Shown here in pieces: positions 18,132 through 25,966 of a DNA stretch of 35,981 nt. The first letter of the stretch is position 1. Each line of letters starts with the position of its first letter. Source of the stretch: Aquicoccus porphyridii (GTDB lineage Bacteria > Pseudomonadota > Alphaproteobacteria > Rhodobacterales > Rhodobacteraceae); the NCBI RefSeq assembly GCF_008369105.1, contig NZ_VINQ01000007.1:1-35981 (forward strand). Direction: 5' to 3'. A program made the translations under genes and the position numbers. The notes below the pieces were generated by a model that ran no database searches, was not told the origin of the DNA, and was given only the letters and a program-made list of their open reading frames with translations.

Positions 18132-18608
18132 ATGGACCGCATCGACTCGAGTCTCGTCGCGCTGCGCCGCATCCTGCGCGCGACCGATCTGTTCGGCCGT
18201 GAGTTGGCGCAATCCGCCGGGCTCACCGCGGTTCAGTTCCGGGTGCTGCAACTGGTCGCGGAAAAGGGCGATGCCACCGCCACCACCATCGCCCAGCGGA
18301 TGCGCGTCTCGCAGGCCACCGTGACCTCGCTTGTCGACAAACTCGTGGCCAAGGGCGTGGTCGTGCGCGAGAAATCCCAGACCGACCGCCGCCAGACCAA
18401 TATCTGCATCACCGACAAGGGGCGCGAAACCATCGCCGACGCGCCAGACGCACTGCAACAACGCTATGTGCGCGAATTCCAGTCGCTCGCGGACTGGGAA
18501 CAGGCGATGATCGTCGCCGCGCTCGAACGCGTGGCCACCATGCTCGATGCCGAGGATCTCGACGCCTCGCCCGTGCTCGACGCCCGCGACATCCGCTCCG
18601 GCACATGA
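18132..18608 (+). CDS. MarR-family regulator of the ectoine operon (EctR-type)
   Basis: A 158-residue winged-helix repressor. The helix-turn-helix region ATTIAQRMRVSQATVTSLVD is followed by the MarR wing REKSQTDRRQTNICITDKG. It is divergent from ectA, the position held by ectR in many ectoine producers, where it represses the operon at low salt. Start choice is open: ATG at 18132 has AAGGGGAAA six bases upstream, while a TTG at 18081 has GGAGG nine bases upstream and would add 17 residues. The gene ends before a large hairpin shared with the convergent CoA-transferase gene. Confidence 0.88.
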   Translation: MDRIDSSLVALRRILRATDLFGRELAQSAGLTAVQFRVLQLVAEKGDATATTIAQRMRVSQATVTSLVDKLVAKGVVVREKSQTDRRQTNICITDKGRETIADAPDALQQRYVREFQSLADWEQAMIVAALERVATMLDAEDLDASPVLDARDIRSGT

Positions 18609-18611
18609 TCA

Positions 18612-18666
18612 ACGATTTTTCTGCGACAAATCGGATCGCATCCAGGATTTCTCGCAGAAAGATCGT
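18612..18666. terminator. Hairpin between convergent ectR and CoA-transferase genes
   Basis: Two 15-nt arms (18612-18626 and 18652-18666) match at 14 of 15 positions as an inverted repeat, with core TTTCTGCGA/TCGCAGAAA. A smaller GGAT/ATCC hairpin lies inside the loop. The structure fills the 62-bp gap between two genes that point at each other, so it probably stops transcription from both sides. T-rich bases lie inside the arm rather than after it, so it is not a classic terminator. Confidence 0.6.
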
Positions 18667-18670
18667 CGGC

Positions 18671-19330
18671 TCAAAACCGGGGCAAGTCCCCTTCGGGCAG
18701 GACGAGGCTGGCCCCCGTCGCCTTGACCACGTCCGCCACGCTCAGCCCCTCGGCGATCTCGCGCAGGTGAAAGCGCCCCTGCGCCACATCGACCACCGCC
18801 ATATCCGTGAACACCCGGTTAACACAGGCCCGCGCGGTCAGCGGCAGGCTGCACCGCTCCAACAGCTTGGGGTTGCCCTTGCGGTCCAGATGCGTGGTCA
18901 GAACCACCACCCGCCGTGCCTTTTGCGCCAGTTCGATACCGCCACCCGCCCCGGGCGAAAACTTGCCCGGGATCTTCCAGTTGGCCAGATCGCCGGTTTG
19001 CGCCACCTCGAAGGCCCCCAGCATCGTGAGGTCGAGCCGCCCGCTGCGCACCAGCGCGAAACTTACCGCGCTGTCAAAGAACGCACTGCCCGCAATGGTC
19101 GAGACATAGGCCCCGCCCGCGTCGATCAGGTTCCGGTCGGCCTGTTCATAAGGCAAGGTCGGCCCGATCCCGCTCAGCCCGTTCTCGGTATGCAGGCAGA
19201 CCGGAAAATCCGCCGCCAGGTGGTCGATGACCTGCGTCGGCAAACCGATGCCGAGATTGACCACCATCCCCGGCGCGATCTCGCGCGCCGCGCGCGCCAC
19301 CATCCTGTCACGCACGTCTGACAACGCCAT
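18671..19330 (-). CDS. CoA-transferase, subunit B
   Basis: This 219-residue protein is the beta subunit of a family I (3-oxoacid) CoA-transferase, related to AtoA, ScoB and PcaJ. The catalytic glutamate lies in TENGLSGIGP, the hallmark of the B subunit. GMVVNLGIGLPTQV and NWKIPGKFSPGAGGGIEL are further family motifs. Such enzymes move CoA from succinyl-CoA or acetyl-CoA onto a carboxylic acid, activating it for breakdown. The start at 19330 overlaps subunit A by 23 bp, so the two are translationally coupled. It is the last gene of the transporter-aminotransferase run. The acid is not known. Confidence 0.92.
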   Translation of the reverse strand: MALSDVRDRMVARAAREIAPGMVVNLGIGLPTQVIDHLAADFPVCLHTENGLSGIGPTLPYEQADRNLIDAGGAYVSTIAGSAFFDSAVSFALVRSGRLDLTMLGAFEVAQTGDLANWKIPGKFSPGAGGGIELAQKARRVVVLTTHLDRKGNPKLLERCSLPLTARACVNRVFTDMAVVDVAQGRFHLREIAEGLSVADVVKATGASLVLPEGDLPRF

Positions 19331-20003
19331 ACTCCTCGCCCAGCGCCCCCAATGGCACCACGTGATCCACGAACGGCCCCGGCGTATGCACCTCCTCGGG
19401 CACGATACCGCCCGGCGCCACCACCTCTTCGACCTCGGCAATCACCCGGTCGGCGGCCATCGCCATCAGGGGGCTGAAATTGCGCGCCGCCGCCGCGTAG
19501 CACAGGTTGCCGAACGTATCGGCCCGTGCCGCATGGATCAGCGCCACATCGGCGCGCAACGCGGTTTCCAGAACCCCCTCGCGCCCGCCCACTTCAACCC
19601 GTGGCTTACCCGTCGCCAATTCCGTCCCGAGGCCAATATCGGTGACGAAGCCCATCAGCCCGGCACCGCCCGCACGCACCCGCTCGGCCAGCATGCCCTG
19701 CGCGCAGAACTCGACCTCGATCTCGCCCGCGTTCATCATCGCCATCGCCCGCGCATTGAGCCCGATATGCGTCACGATCAGCTTCTTCACCATCCCCGCC
19801 GCCAAAAGGTGATCGACCCCCATGCCCTTTTCGTTGGCGTCGTTCTTGATGATGGTAAGATCCTTCGGCCCCTGCCGCACCAGTTCGCGGATGAGTGCGA
19901 ACGGCGTGCCCGGCACGCCAAAGCCGCCCAGCATCACCACCGCGCCCGCGCCGATCCGCGACACCGCGTCTTCCATCGCGCAGGTCTTGTCCGACAATCT
20001 CAC
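19308..20003 (-). CDS. CoA-transferase, subunit A
   Basis: This 231-residue alpha subunit is of the AtoD/ScoA/PcaI type. The glycine-rich CoA-binding stretch VMLGGFGVPGTPFALI is near residue 23, and FCAQGMLAERVRAGGAG and ARNFSPLMAMAADRVI are also typical. It pairs with the next gene to make a heteromeric CoA-transferase. It starts at GTG (20003), overlapping the acetyltransferase stop by 4 bp, which implies coupling. 3-Oxoacid, succinate/acetoacetate or a longer-chain acid are all possible substrates; sequence alone does not decide. Confidence 0.92.
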   Translation of the reverse strand: MRLSDKTCAMEDAVSRIGAGAVVMLGGFGVPGTPFALIRELVRQGPKDLTIIKNDANEKGMGVDHLLAAGMVKKLIVTHIGLNARAMAMMNAGEIEVEFCAQGMLAERVRAGGAGLMGFVTDIGLGTELATGKPRVEVGGREGVLETALRADVALIHAARADTFGNLCYAAAARNFSPLMAMAADRVIAEVEEVVAPGGIVPEEVHTPGPFVDHVVPLGALGEEYGVVRRA

Positions 20004-20494
20004 GCCGCACCCTCCCGCGCCAGCCGCGCAAACCGCTCACCCGCCAACCCCATCGGCAGGTCATCGGCATATGCGCCGAACCCCAGCCGGTCATAGAACC
20101 GCACCGCGCCGCTGTTGTGGCGATTTGCCATCAGCGACAGGTAAGCCGCACCCCAACGCTCCGCCGCCTCTCGCGCCACGGCGGCCAGCAACCGGCGGCC
20201 AAGCCCGCTGCCGCGCTGGTCCGGCGCGATCCAGAGATCCTGCACGTAAACCCCCGGCACCCCCCGCAGGGTCGAGAAATGCTTGAAATATAGGCTCATC
20301 CCGCAGGCATCCGCGCCGGCTTCGGCAATCAGTGCCTCGAAGAACCCCGTGCCCCAGGGGCCATGGCGGCGCAGCGCCCCGGCATTGCCGGTATGAAGGT
20401 CATGATCGCCCAGATGCTCCGACAAGGCCCGCAGCATCGCATCCAGCGCATCGACATCAGCCTCGGTCGCCGGGCGTATCCGCACCCCGCTCAC
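20000..20494 (-). CDS. GNAT acetyltransferase, diamine/SSAT-like
   Basis: A 164-residue single-domain GNAT. The acetyl-CoA loop is DQRGSGLGRRLL and the C-terminal NRHNSGAVRFYDRLGF is standard. The segment FKHFSTLRGVPGVYVQDLWI resembles spermidine/spermine and thialysine acetyltransferases (SSAT type), which acetylate small amines. The start is GTG at 20494, overlapping the aminotransferase stop by 4 bp. In this operon it may acetylate the imported amine or an intermediate. That role is inference. Confidence 0.8.
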   Translation of the reverse strand: MSGVRIRPATEADVDALDAMLRALSEHLGDHDLHTGNAGALRRHGPWGTGFFEALIAEAGADACGMSLYFKHFSTLRGVPGVYVQDLWIAPDQRGSGLGRRLLAAVAREAAERWGAAYLSLMANRHNSGAVRFYDRLGFGAYADDLPMGLAGERFARLAREGAA

Positions 20495-21831
20495 GCCGCG
20501 CGCCCTGTCTCAAGCCCCGCCTCGCCCGCGAAATCCTCAAGCGCGGCGCCCAGCCCCTCGATGATCTCGTCGATCCCGTCCTCGCCCACGATCATCGGCG
20601 GGCAGACAAGGAAATGATCCCCCTCGAGCCCGCCACGCGTGCGCCGCGAATAGATGATCAGCCCCCGGTCATAGGCCAGATCGACCAGCCGCGCATGCGC
20701 GTTCAGGTCTTTGGGCAATGGCGCCATGCTGTCGCGGTCGCTGACCAGTTCGAAGGCCAGCAACAACCCCTTGCCCCGCACATCCCCGATAAAGGGAAAC
20801 CGCTGCATCAGCGCCTCGAGCCGCGACTTGAGCCGCGCGCCCATCCGGTCCGCGTTGCCGATCATGCCCTGCCGCTCGACCTCGTCAAGAACCGCCAGCC
20901 CGGCGGCACAGGCCAGCGGGTTGCCCGCATAGGTATGGCCATGCACGAACCCGCCCATGTCGAGCACCGCCTCGACGATATCCTCGCGCGCGATCATCGC
21001 ACCCAACGGCACGTATCCACCGCCGAACCCCTTGGAAATACAGATGATATCCGGCACCACCTGCCAATGCTCGGCGCCCCAGAACTTGCCCGTTCGCCCG
21101 CCCCCCGACATCACCTCGTCATGGATCAGAAGCACCCCGTAACGATCACAGATCTCGCGGATGCGGCTCATATACCCCGCCGGCGGCACCAGCGCCCCGG
21201 TCGAAGCGCCCCCCACCGGTTCCACTATGAAGGCCAGCACCGTTTCGGGGCCTTCGTCGCGGATCTTCTGCTCCAGCATGTCAGCATAGTGATGGCCCGT
21301 CGCCACGTCGTCGATATCGAGCCCGTCGAGATAGGCGCGCGGCGCGGGGATCTTCGGCATCCGCATCAGCATCGGGTCGAACGGCGCGCTCATCGGGGCA
21401 TAGCCCGTCACCGCCAGCGCGCCCAGCGTCGCCCCGTGATAGGACGGCATCCGCGAAATCACCTTGAACCGCTGCGCCTCGCCCTTGGCCAACGCATATT
21501 GCCGCGCCAGCTTGATCGTGCTTTCCACCGCCTCGGACCCGCCAGAGACGAAAAATACCTTGCTGAGGCCCGGCGGCGACAGTTCCGCCGTCTTCGCCGC
21601 CAGCGCCTCCGAGGCTTCGGTCTGGAAATGCAGCCGATAGCCGAAGGTCGACTTCTCCATCTGCGCGCGCATCGCGGCCAGAACGGCCGGGTTGGAATGG
21701 CCGATATTGCTGACCATCGCGCCACTCGATCCGTCAAGATAGCGCTTGCCGGATGTGTCCCACATATAGATGCCCTCGGCACGGTCGAGTTCCGGCCGCG
21801 CCAGCCGGCTTTGATAGAAAAGATGGCTCAT
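20491..21831 (-). CDS. Class III PLP aminotransferase
   Basis: A 446-residue omega-type aminotransferase. PLP-binding features are Lys267 in CISKGFGGGYVPLGA, Asp238 in LLIHDEVMSGGGRTG and SGGSEAVESTIKLAR for the phosphate. The start MSHLFYQSRLARPELDRAEG is typical of roseobacter class III enzymes often labelled aspartate aminotransferase family. Such enzymes act on terminal amino groups of diamines, omega-amino acids or taurine-like compounds, with pyruvate as a common acceptor. It abuts the ABC ATPase gene with no gap and overlaps the GNAT gene by 4 bp. It is not a second EctB: the sequence around the lysine differs. Confidence 0.9.
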   Translation of the reverse strand: MSHLFYQSRLARPELDRAEGIYMWDTSGKRYLDGSSGAMVSNIGHSNPAVLAAMRAQMEKSTFGYRLHFQTEASEALAAKTAELSPPGLSKVFFVSGGSEAVESTIKLARQYALAKGEAQRFKVISRMPSYHGATLGALAVTGYAPMSAPFDPMLMRMPKIPAPRAYLDGLDIDDVATGHHYADMLEQKIRDEGPETVLAFIVEPVGGASTGALVPPAGYMSRIREICDRYGVLLIHDEVMSGGGRTGKFWGAEHWQVVPDIICISKGFGGGYVPLGAMIAREDIVEAVLDMGGFVHGHTYAGNPLACAAGLAVLDEVERQGMIGNADRMGARLKSRLEALMQRFPFIGDVRGKGLLLAFELVSDRDSMAPLPKDLNAHARLVDLAYDRGLIIYSRRTRGGLEGDHFLVCPPMIVGEDGIDEIIEGLGAALEDFAGEAGLETGRAA

Positions 21832-22911
21832 TCACGCCTCGTTCGCCAATACGCTGCAATCATCGGGGTTCAGAACCACCGACACCTCGGCCCCTTCGGC
21901 AAAGGGCGCACCGTCGATCATGTTCATCGCCTGGAACTGGGTCTCCCCGATCCGCACGAAGTAACGTGCCAACTGGCCCTGATAGTCAACCGCCTCGACC
22001 ACGCCGCGGGTCGAAACCGTGCCCTCGGGCGCCGCCCCGTCGGCAAGGTGCAGTTTCTCGGCCCGCATGACCAGCTTGCCCCTTGAAGCATCGCCCAGGT
22101 TAGTGGCCCGGCTCGCCCGCAGCGTGACCGCCCCGAAATGCGGCACGTCAAGCGTCACGTCATCCGCGCCGCGCCCCTTCACATCCACATCCACGATGTT
22201 GGACGCGCCAAGGAAATTGGCCACGAAGACGCTCGCCGGGTTGTTATAGACCTCTTCGGGCGCCCCGACCTGCTCGACCCGGCCATCACTCATCACGATG
22301 ATCTTGTCCGACATGGCCAAGGCCTCGGACTGGTCATGCGTGACGAAAATCGACGTCACCCCGATCCGGTGCTGAATCGCTTTCAACTCGACCCGCATAT
22401 CCTCGCGCAGGTTGGCATCCAGCGCCGATAACGGCTCATCGAGGAGCAGAACATCCGGTTCGATCACGATGGCGCGGGCCATGGCGATCCGCTGTTGCTG
22501 GCCGCCCGACAACTGGCTGGGATAACGGTCCTCGACCCCCGGCAACCGTACGATATCAAGCGCCTCGGTTACCTTTTGCGCCGCATCCGCGCGGCTCACG
22601 CCCCGGTATTTCAGGCCGAAGGCGATGTTCTCGGCAATGGTGCGATGCGGGAACAGCGCGTAATTCTGGAACACCAGCCCAAGGTTGCGCTTGTGAATGG
22701 GCACGTCGTTGATCCGCTTGCCCCCGATCAGGATATCGCCACCCGTCGGCGTCTCCAGCCCCGACACCATCCGCAGGATCGTCGTCTTGCCACAGCCCGA
22801 CGGGCCCAGAAGCGTGGTGAACGATCCCTCCTCGAACACCACATCGGATTCATGCACCGCCTTCAGGATGCCAAAGGACTTGGTGATTTGCTTGAGTTCG
22901 ACGCGGGCCAT
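21832..22911 (-). CDS. ABC transporter ATPase, polyamine-type (PotA-like)
   Basis: A 359-residue import ATPase. Walker A is GPSGCGKTT, the signature is LSGGQQQR and Walker B is VLLLDEPLSALD, followed by the H-loop VTHDQSEAL. A TOBE_2 domain fills the last 110 or so residues, as in PotA and related amine, iron or putrescine importers. Start at 22911 gives MARVELKQITKSFG. It powers the two permeases encoded upstream. An 87-bp gap with a perfect 11-bp hairpin separates it from the binding-protein gene, while the aminotransferase follows directly. Confidence 0.93.
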   Translation of the reverse strand: MARVELKQITKSFGILKAVHESDVVFEEGSFTTLLGPSGCGKTTILRMVSGLETPTGGDILIGGKRINDVPIHKRNLGLVFQNYALFPHRTIAENIAFGLKYRGVSRADAAQKVTEALDIVRLPGVEDRYPSQLSGGQQQRIAMARAIVIEPDVLLLDEPLSALDANLREDMRVELKAIQHRIGVTSIFVTHDQSEALAMSDKIIVMSDGRVEQVGAPEEVYNNPASVFVANFLGASNIVDVDVKGRGADDVTLDVPHFGAVTLRASRATNLGDASRGKLVMRAEKLHLADGAAPEGTVSTRGVVEAVDYQGQLARYFVRIGETQFQAMNMIDGAPFAEGAEVSVVLNPDDCSVLANEA

Positions 22912-22949
22912 CGCGTGCCATCCCCGTTTTCGGTCAGTTGCTGTTGGAA

Positions 22950-22979
22950 CCGGGCCGCGCAAACCCTCGCGCGGCCCGG
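22950..22979 (-). promoter_or_regulatory. GC-rich hairpin between binding-protein and ATPase genes
   Basis: CCGGGCCGCGC (22950-22960) and GCGCGGCCCGG (22969-22979) form a perfect 11-bp stem with an 8-nt loop. It lies 20 nt after the binding-protein stop. No T-run follows. In many ABC operons a stem of this kind protects the binding-protein message from 3' decay and lowers expression of the later genes; that is the likely job here. Confidence 0.65.
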
Positions 22980-22998
22980 CCCGGTCATCATGCGGGGA

Positions 22999-24171
22999 TC
23001 AGCCGCCCTTCTGAACCCGGTTCCACATCGCACCCTGCTTCTTCTCGTGCGGGTTCCATGTCTCCGGGTTGCGGAACACCAGCGCCTCGAGCTTGCCGGT
23101 CGGGTCGAACGCCGGCAGGTTCTGCACCTCCTCGGGCATCTCGACCTTGGTCGGGTCAAGCGACGAGGGGTATTTCTGCCCCACCGCCACCGCGATCGCC
23201 GTTTCGGGATCGAGCATGAAATTCAACAGCTCCTCGGCCTCGGCAAGGGGCGAGCCCTTGAGGACGAACATCGACTCCATCCATGCCAGCCCGTTGGGCG
23301 GATCCATATAGGCAATCGGATGCCCCTGCGCCTGAAGCGCGGCAACCCGGCCCGACCAGGCCTCGGTCACCCAGATTTCTTCCTTGGCCAGAAGGTCCAT
23401 CAGTTCCGCACCCGACCCCCAGTATTTCAGCACCAGTTCGCGATGCTCGCGCGCCTTGTCCCAGACCGCGTCCCAGTCCTGGATATCGTTCGGGTCTTGC
23501 CCCGATTGCAGCGCGCCATACCATGCCCGGTTGGCCCAATCGCCACCCCAGCCGCCGATCTTGCCCTTGAGCTCCTTGTCAAGCAGCAGGTCGGCCCCCA
23601 GCTCCATGGCCTTTTCCTTGCTCACATGATTGGTGTTATAGGCAATGCCCGTGGTGCCGTAATCGTAAGGCACCGCCGACAGGCCGTCGGGCGTGATCGC
23701 GCGGAACGGCTCGATCATCGCGGTCATCACGTTCTTGAGGTTGGGAATGTTGTCCTCGTTCAGAACCACGTGAAAGTCATTATCGACCCAGCGCTTGTAC
23801 CAGCTCACCCCCGAACTATGCAGGATGTTGTGGCCCGAGGTGCTGCCCGCCGCCTTGAGCTTGGTCAGAACCTCGTTCTCGCCGCCGAAGGTGGCGTCGA
23901 TCACCTTGTTGCCGGTGGCGGCCTCGTAAGGATCAAAGGCATGCTTGCGCAGCGCCTCCGAAACCACGCCACCCCAGCCTTCGAAATGCAGCTCGACACC
24001 GGCGGCACGCGCCTGTTTCGCCATCGCCGTCATGATCCCGCCGGAAAGCCCGGCAGTGATCCCCGCCGATCCGAGCAGGCCAAAGAAGGTGCGACGATCC
24101 ACATCGCCGTTGCCCACCGCCTCGCGCAGCTTTTCATAGCGTTTTGTGCTGTCCATTTTCCTGGTCATCAT
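22999..24171 (-). CDS. ABC transporter substrate-binding protein, Tat-exported (PotD-like)
   Basis: This 390-residue periplasmic binding protein resembles spermidine/putrescine-type (PotD/PotF) proteins. The N-terminus carries a twin-arginine signal, DRRTFFGLLGSAG (RR at 26-27), followed by a hydrophobic run and a likely cleavage near residue 56 (KQARAAG). Tat export means the protein folds before crossing the membrane, less common for this class. ATG at 24171 has AAGGAGAGT just upstream. The open frame continues to 24996, but that part is a shadow of the permease gene. The ligand cannot be deduced; amines and amino compounds are the family norm. Confidence 0.9.
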   Translation of the reverse strand: MMTRKMDSTKRYEKLREAVGNGDVDRRTFFGLLGSAGITAGLSGGIMTAMAKQARAAGVELHFEGWGGVVSEALRKHAFDPYEAATGNKVIDATFGGENEVLTKLKAAGSTSGHNILHSSGVSWYKRWVDNDFHVVLNEDNIPNLKNVMTAMIEPFRAITPDGLSAVPYDYGTTGIAYNTNHVSKEKAMELGADLLLDKELKGKIGGWGGDWANRAWYGALQSGQDPNDIQDWDAVWDKAREHRELVLKYWGSGAELMDLLAKEEIWVTEAWSGRVAALQAQGHPIAYMDPPNGLAWMESMFVLKGSPLAEAEELLNFMLDPETAIAVAVGQKYPSSLDPTKVEMPEEVQNLPAFDPTGKLEALVFRNPETWNPHEKKQGAMWNRVQKGG

Positions 24172-24218
24172 ACTCTCCTTGTTGGTTGTTTCCCGTTGGT
24201 CGTTTCTTGTCGCTCGGG

Positions 24219-25004
24219 TCAGATCTTCCTGCGTGAGAAATAGCGCGCCAGCCCACCCGCCAGAAGCGGCACGCCCACCGTGATGCAGATCATCACGAAG
24301 CCCAGCGCGTTGATCTCGGGGCTGACCGAATGGCGCAGCATCCCGAAGATCTGCGTCGGCACCGTCTCCATGCCCGACGGGCGCCAGAAAATCGTCGCGG
24401 TGATGTTGTCGAACGATATGGTGAAGGCAAAAAGCGCCCCGGCAAAGATCGCCGGCAACAACAGCGGAAAGGTCACGGAAAAGAAGGTCTGCACCGGGCT
24501 TGCGCCCAATGATCGCGCCGCCTCCTCGTATTCGCGGCGTATCCCCACCAGCCGCGCCTGCACCACCAGAACGACAAACGGCAGCGCGATGATCGAATGG
24601 CCCAGCAGCAACAGGGTGAAACTGCGCGGCATGTGCAGCCAGCGCAGGAATATCAGGAGGCCGACCGCCAGCACCGTCTCGGGCACCAGCACCGGTGAAA
24701 TCAGGAAGGTCGTGACCCAGTCCTTGCCGCGAAACTGATAGCGCACCAGCGCCAGCGCCGCCAGAATCCCGATCGTCGTCGCGACCAAAGCGGTCATCAG
24801 CCCGAGGATGAACGAGGTGCGGAACGCCCGCATGATCGCCTCGTTCTCGAACAGCGCATGAAACCACCGCAGGCTCAGCCCGTCGATCGGGAACCCGCCG
24901 AATTGCGAATTGTTGAAGGCCAGCACCAGCACCACCGCGATAGGTGCGAACATGAAGGTGTAAACAAGGATCGTGTAGAACCGGATAAAGGCCCATGCGC
25001 TCAT
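24219..25004 (-). CDS. ABC permease, PotC-like
   Basis: A 261-residue inner-membrane permease with six predicted helices. The EAA motif, which docks the ATPase, reads EEAARSLGASPVQTFFSVTF. The sequence FDNITATIFWRPSGMETVP near the end is typical of PotC-type partners. It starts 13 bp after the other permease and is followed 47 bp later by the binding-protein gene. It forms a heterodimer with the adjacent permease. Confidence 0.93.
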   Translation of the reverse strand: MSAWAFIRFYTILVYTFMFAPIAVVLVLAFNNSQFGGFPIDGLSLRWFHALFENEAIMRAFRTSFILGLMTALVATTIGILAALALVRYQFRGKDWVTTFLISPVLVPETVLAVGLLIFLRWLHMPRSFTLLLLGHSIIALPFVVLVVQARLVGIRREYEEAARSLGASPVQTFFSVTFPLLLPAIFAGALFAFTISFDNITATIFWRPSGMETVPTQIFGMLRHSVSPEINALGFVMICITVGVPLLAGGLARYFSRRKI

Positions 25005-25017
25005 GTCCGTGCCCCCC

Positions 25018-25890
25018 TCACCCGAATGCCTTGGACAACTGGTTGAGCCCCATGAACCGGCTGTAAAGGATCACCACCGACCCCAGCAGCACCAGAAGCG
25101 TGAACGAAAGCGTCGCCCCCATCGGCCAGTTGAGTTCGGTGACCACCGCGTCATAGATCAGGTTGCCGAACAGGAAATCGCTCGGCCCCCCGAGGATCAG
25201 CGGCGTCACGTAAGACCCCCCGGTCAGCACGAAAACCAGCAGGCTCCCCGCCGCCAACCCGGGCAGCGACAGCGGCAATGTCACCTCGCGAAACGCCTGC
25301 CACGGCGTCGCCCCCAGCGTGCGCGCCGCCGGTTCGAGGTTCCGGTCGATGCCTTCGAGGCTCACGTAGATATTGAGGATCATGTAAGGCAGAAAGACAT
25401 GGATCAGCCCCACCATCACCGAGAACTCGTTGAACATCATCCGCAACGGCTCATCGCTCAGGCCCAGCCACTGGAACAACCCGTTGAGCGCCCCCTGGTT
25501 GCCCAGGATGTGAATCCAGCTCAGCGTGCGGATGATGAAACTGACCCAGAACGGCAGGATCAGCAGCAGCAAAAGCAGCCATTTGTGCCGGAATGTCGTC
25601 ATCGCGATGAAATAGGCCGGCAGATAGCCCAGAACCGCCGCCAGAACCGTCACCACGACCGAGATGCGCAACGTCTTCCAGATCGCGCTGTGATAGTAAT
25701 TGTCGCTCAGAAGCATTTCCCAGTTGCCGAACTGAAACGCGACGCGGTCCACGGCAAGGTCGATATTCTCGTAGAAGGAATAGACGAGGATGAACGACAT
25801 CGGGATCACCACAAGCGCCGTGATCGCGATGAACGCCGGTGTCAGCAACACCAGCGGTCGCTTGTCGATCGGGGTGGCAGTCTCGGCCAT
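25018..25890 (-). CDS. ABC permease, PotB-like
   Basis: A 290-residue inner-membrane permease. The EAA-type motif reads EPAARTLGATPWQAFREVTL. Conserved LPFWVSFIIRTLSWIHIL and GGSYVTPLILGGPSDFLFG stretches are typical of PotB/PotH proteins. I start it at the ATG at 25890 (MAETATPIDKRPLVLLTPAF) since the first helix follows at once; the frame is open to 26079, but that part overlaps the LysR coding region. It is first in the operon and divergent from the LysR regulator. Confidence 0.92.
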   Translation of the reverse strand: MAETATPIDKRPLVLLTPAFIAITALVVIPMSFILVYSFYENIDLAVDRVAFQFGNWEMLLSDNYYHSAIWKTLRISVVVTVLAAVLGYLPAYFIAMTTFRHKWLLLLLLILPFWVSFIIRTLSWIHILGNQGALNGLFQWLGLSDEPLRMMFNEFSVMVGLIHVFLPYMILNIYVSLEGIDRNLEPAARTLGATPWQAFREVTLPLSLPGLAAGSLLVFVLTGGSYVTPLILGGPSDFLFGNLIYDAVVTELNWPMGATLSFTLLVLLGSVVILYSRFMGLNQLSKAFG

Positions 25891-25966
25891 TACGTCCGTT
25901 TGTCCCAGAAGTCGTTTTGAGAAAACGGTTGCATGGCGCTGAAAATTGCTCAAATTGATAATCCGT
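25891..25966. promoter_or_regulatory. Divergent promoter region, ABC operon and LysR gene
   Basis: These 76 bp separate the first permease gene from the divergent LysR gene. It is the only place for the promoter of the eight-gene operon and is where the LysR protein should bind. TTGAG (25917-25921) and CTCAA (25949-25953) form a loose inverted repeat. No clear -10/-35 pair was found. Confidence 0.5.

Noticed and set aside
20491-21831. Second ectB or DoeD-type diaminobutyrate aminotransferase
   Set aside because: The sequence around the PLP lysine and the N-terminus differ from EctB, and no other ectoine-degradation gene (hydrolase, deacetylase) is present. It is kept only as a general class III enzyme.
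20332-22086. 584-residue plus-strand frame opposite the aminotransferase
   Set aside because: It is antisense to genes with clear catalytic motifs and has typical shadow composition.
22999-24996. Possible fusion of the binding protein with a 275-residue N-terminal domain
   Set aside because: The extra part lies in another frame over the PotC-like permease gene. A strong ribosome binding site and Tat signal start the real protein at 24171.
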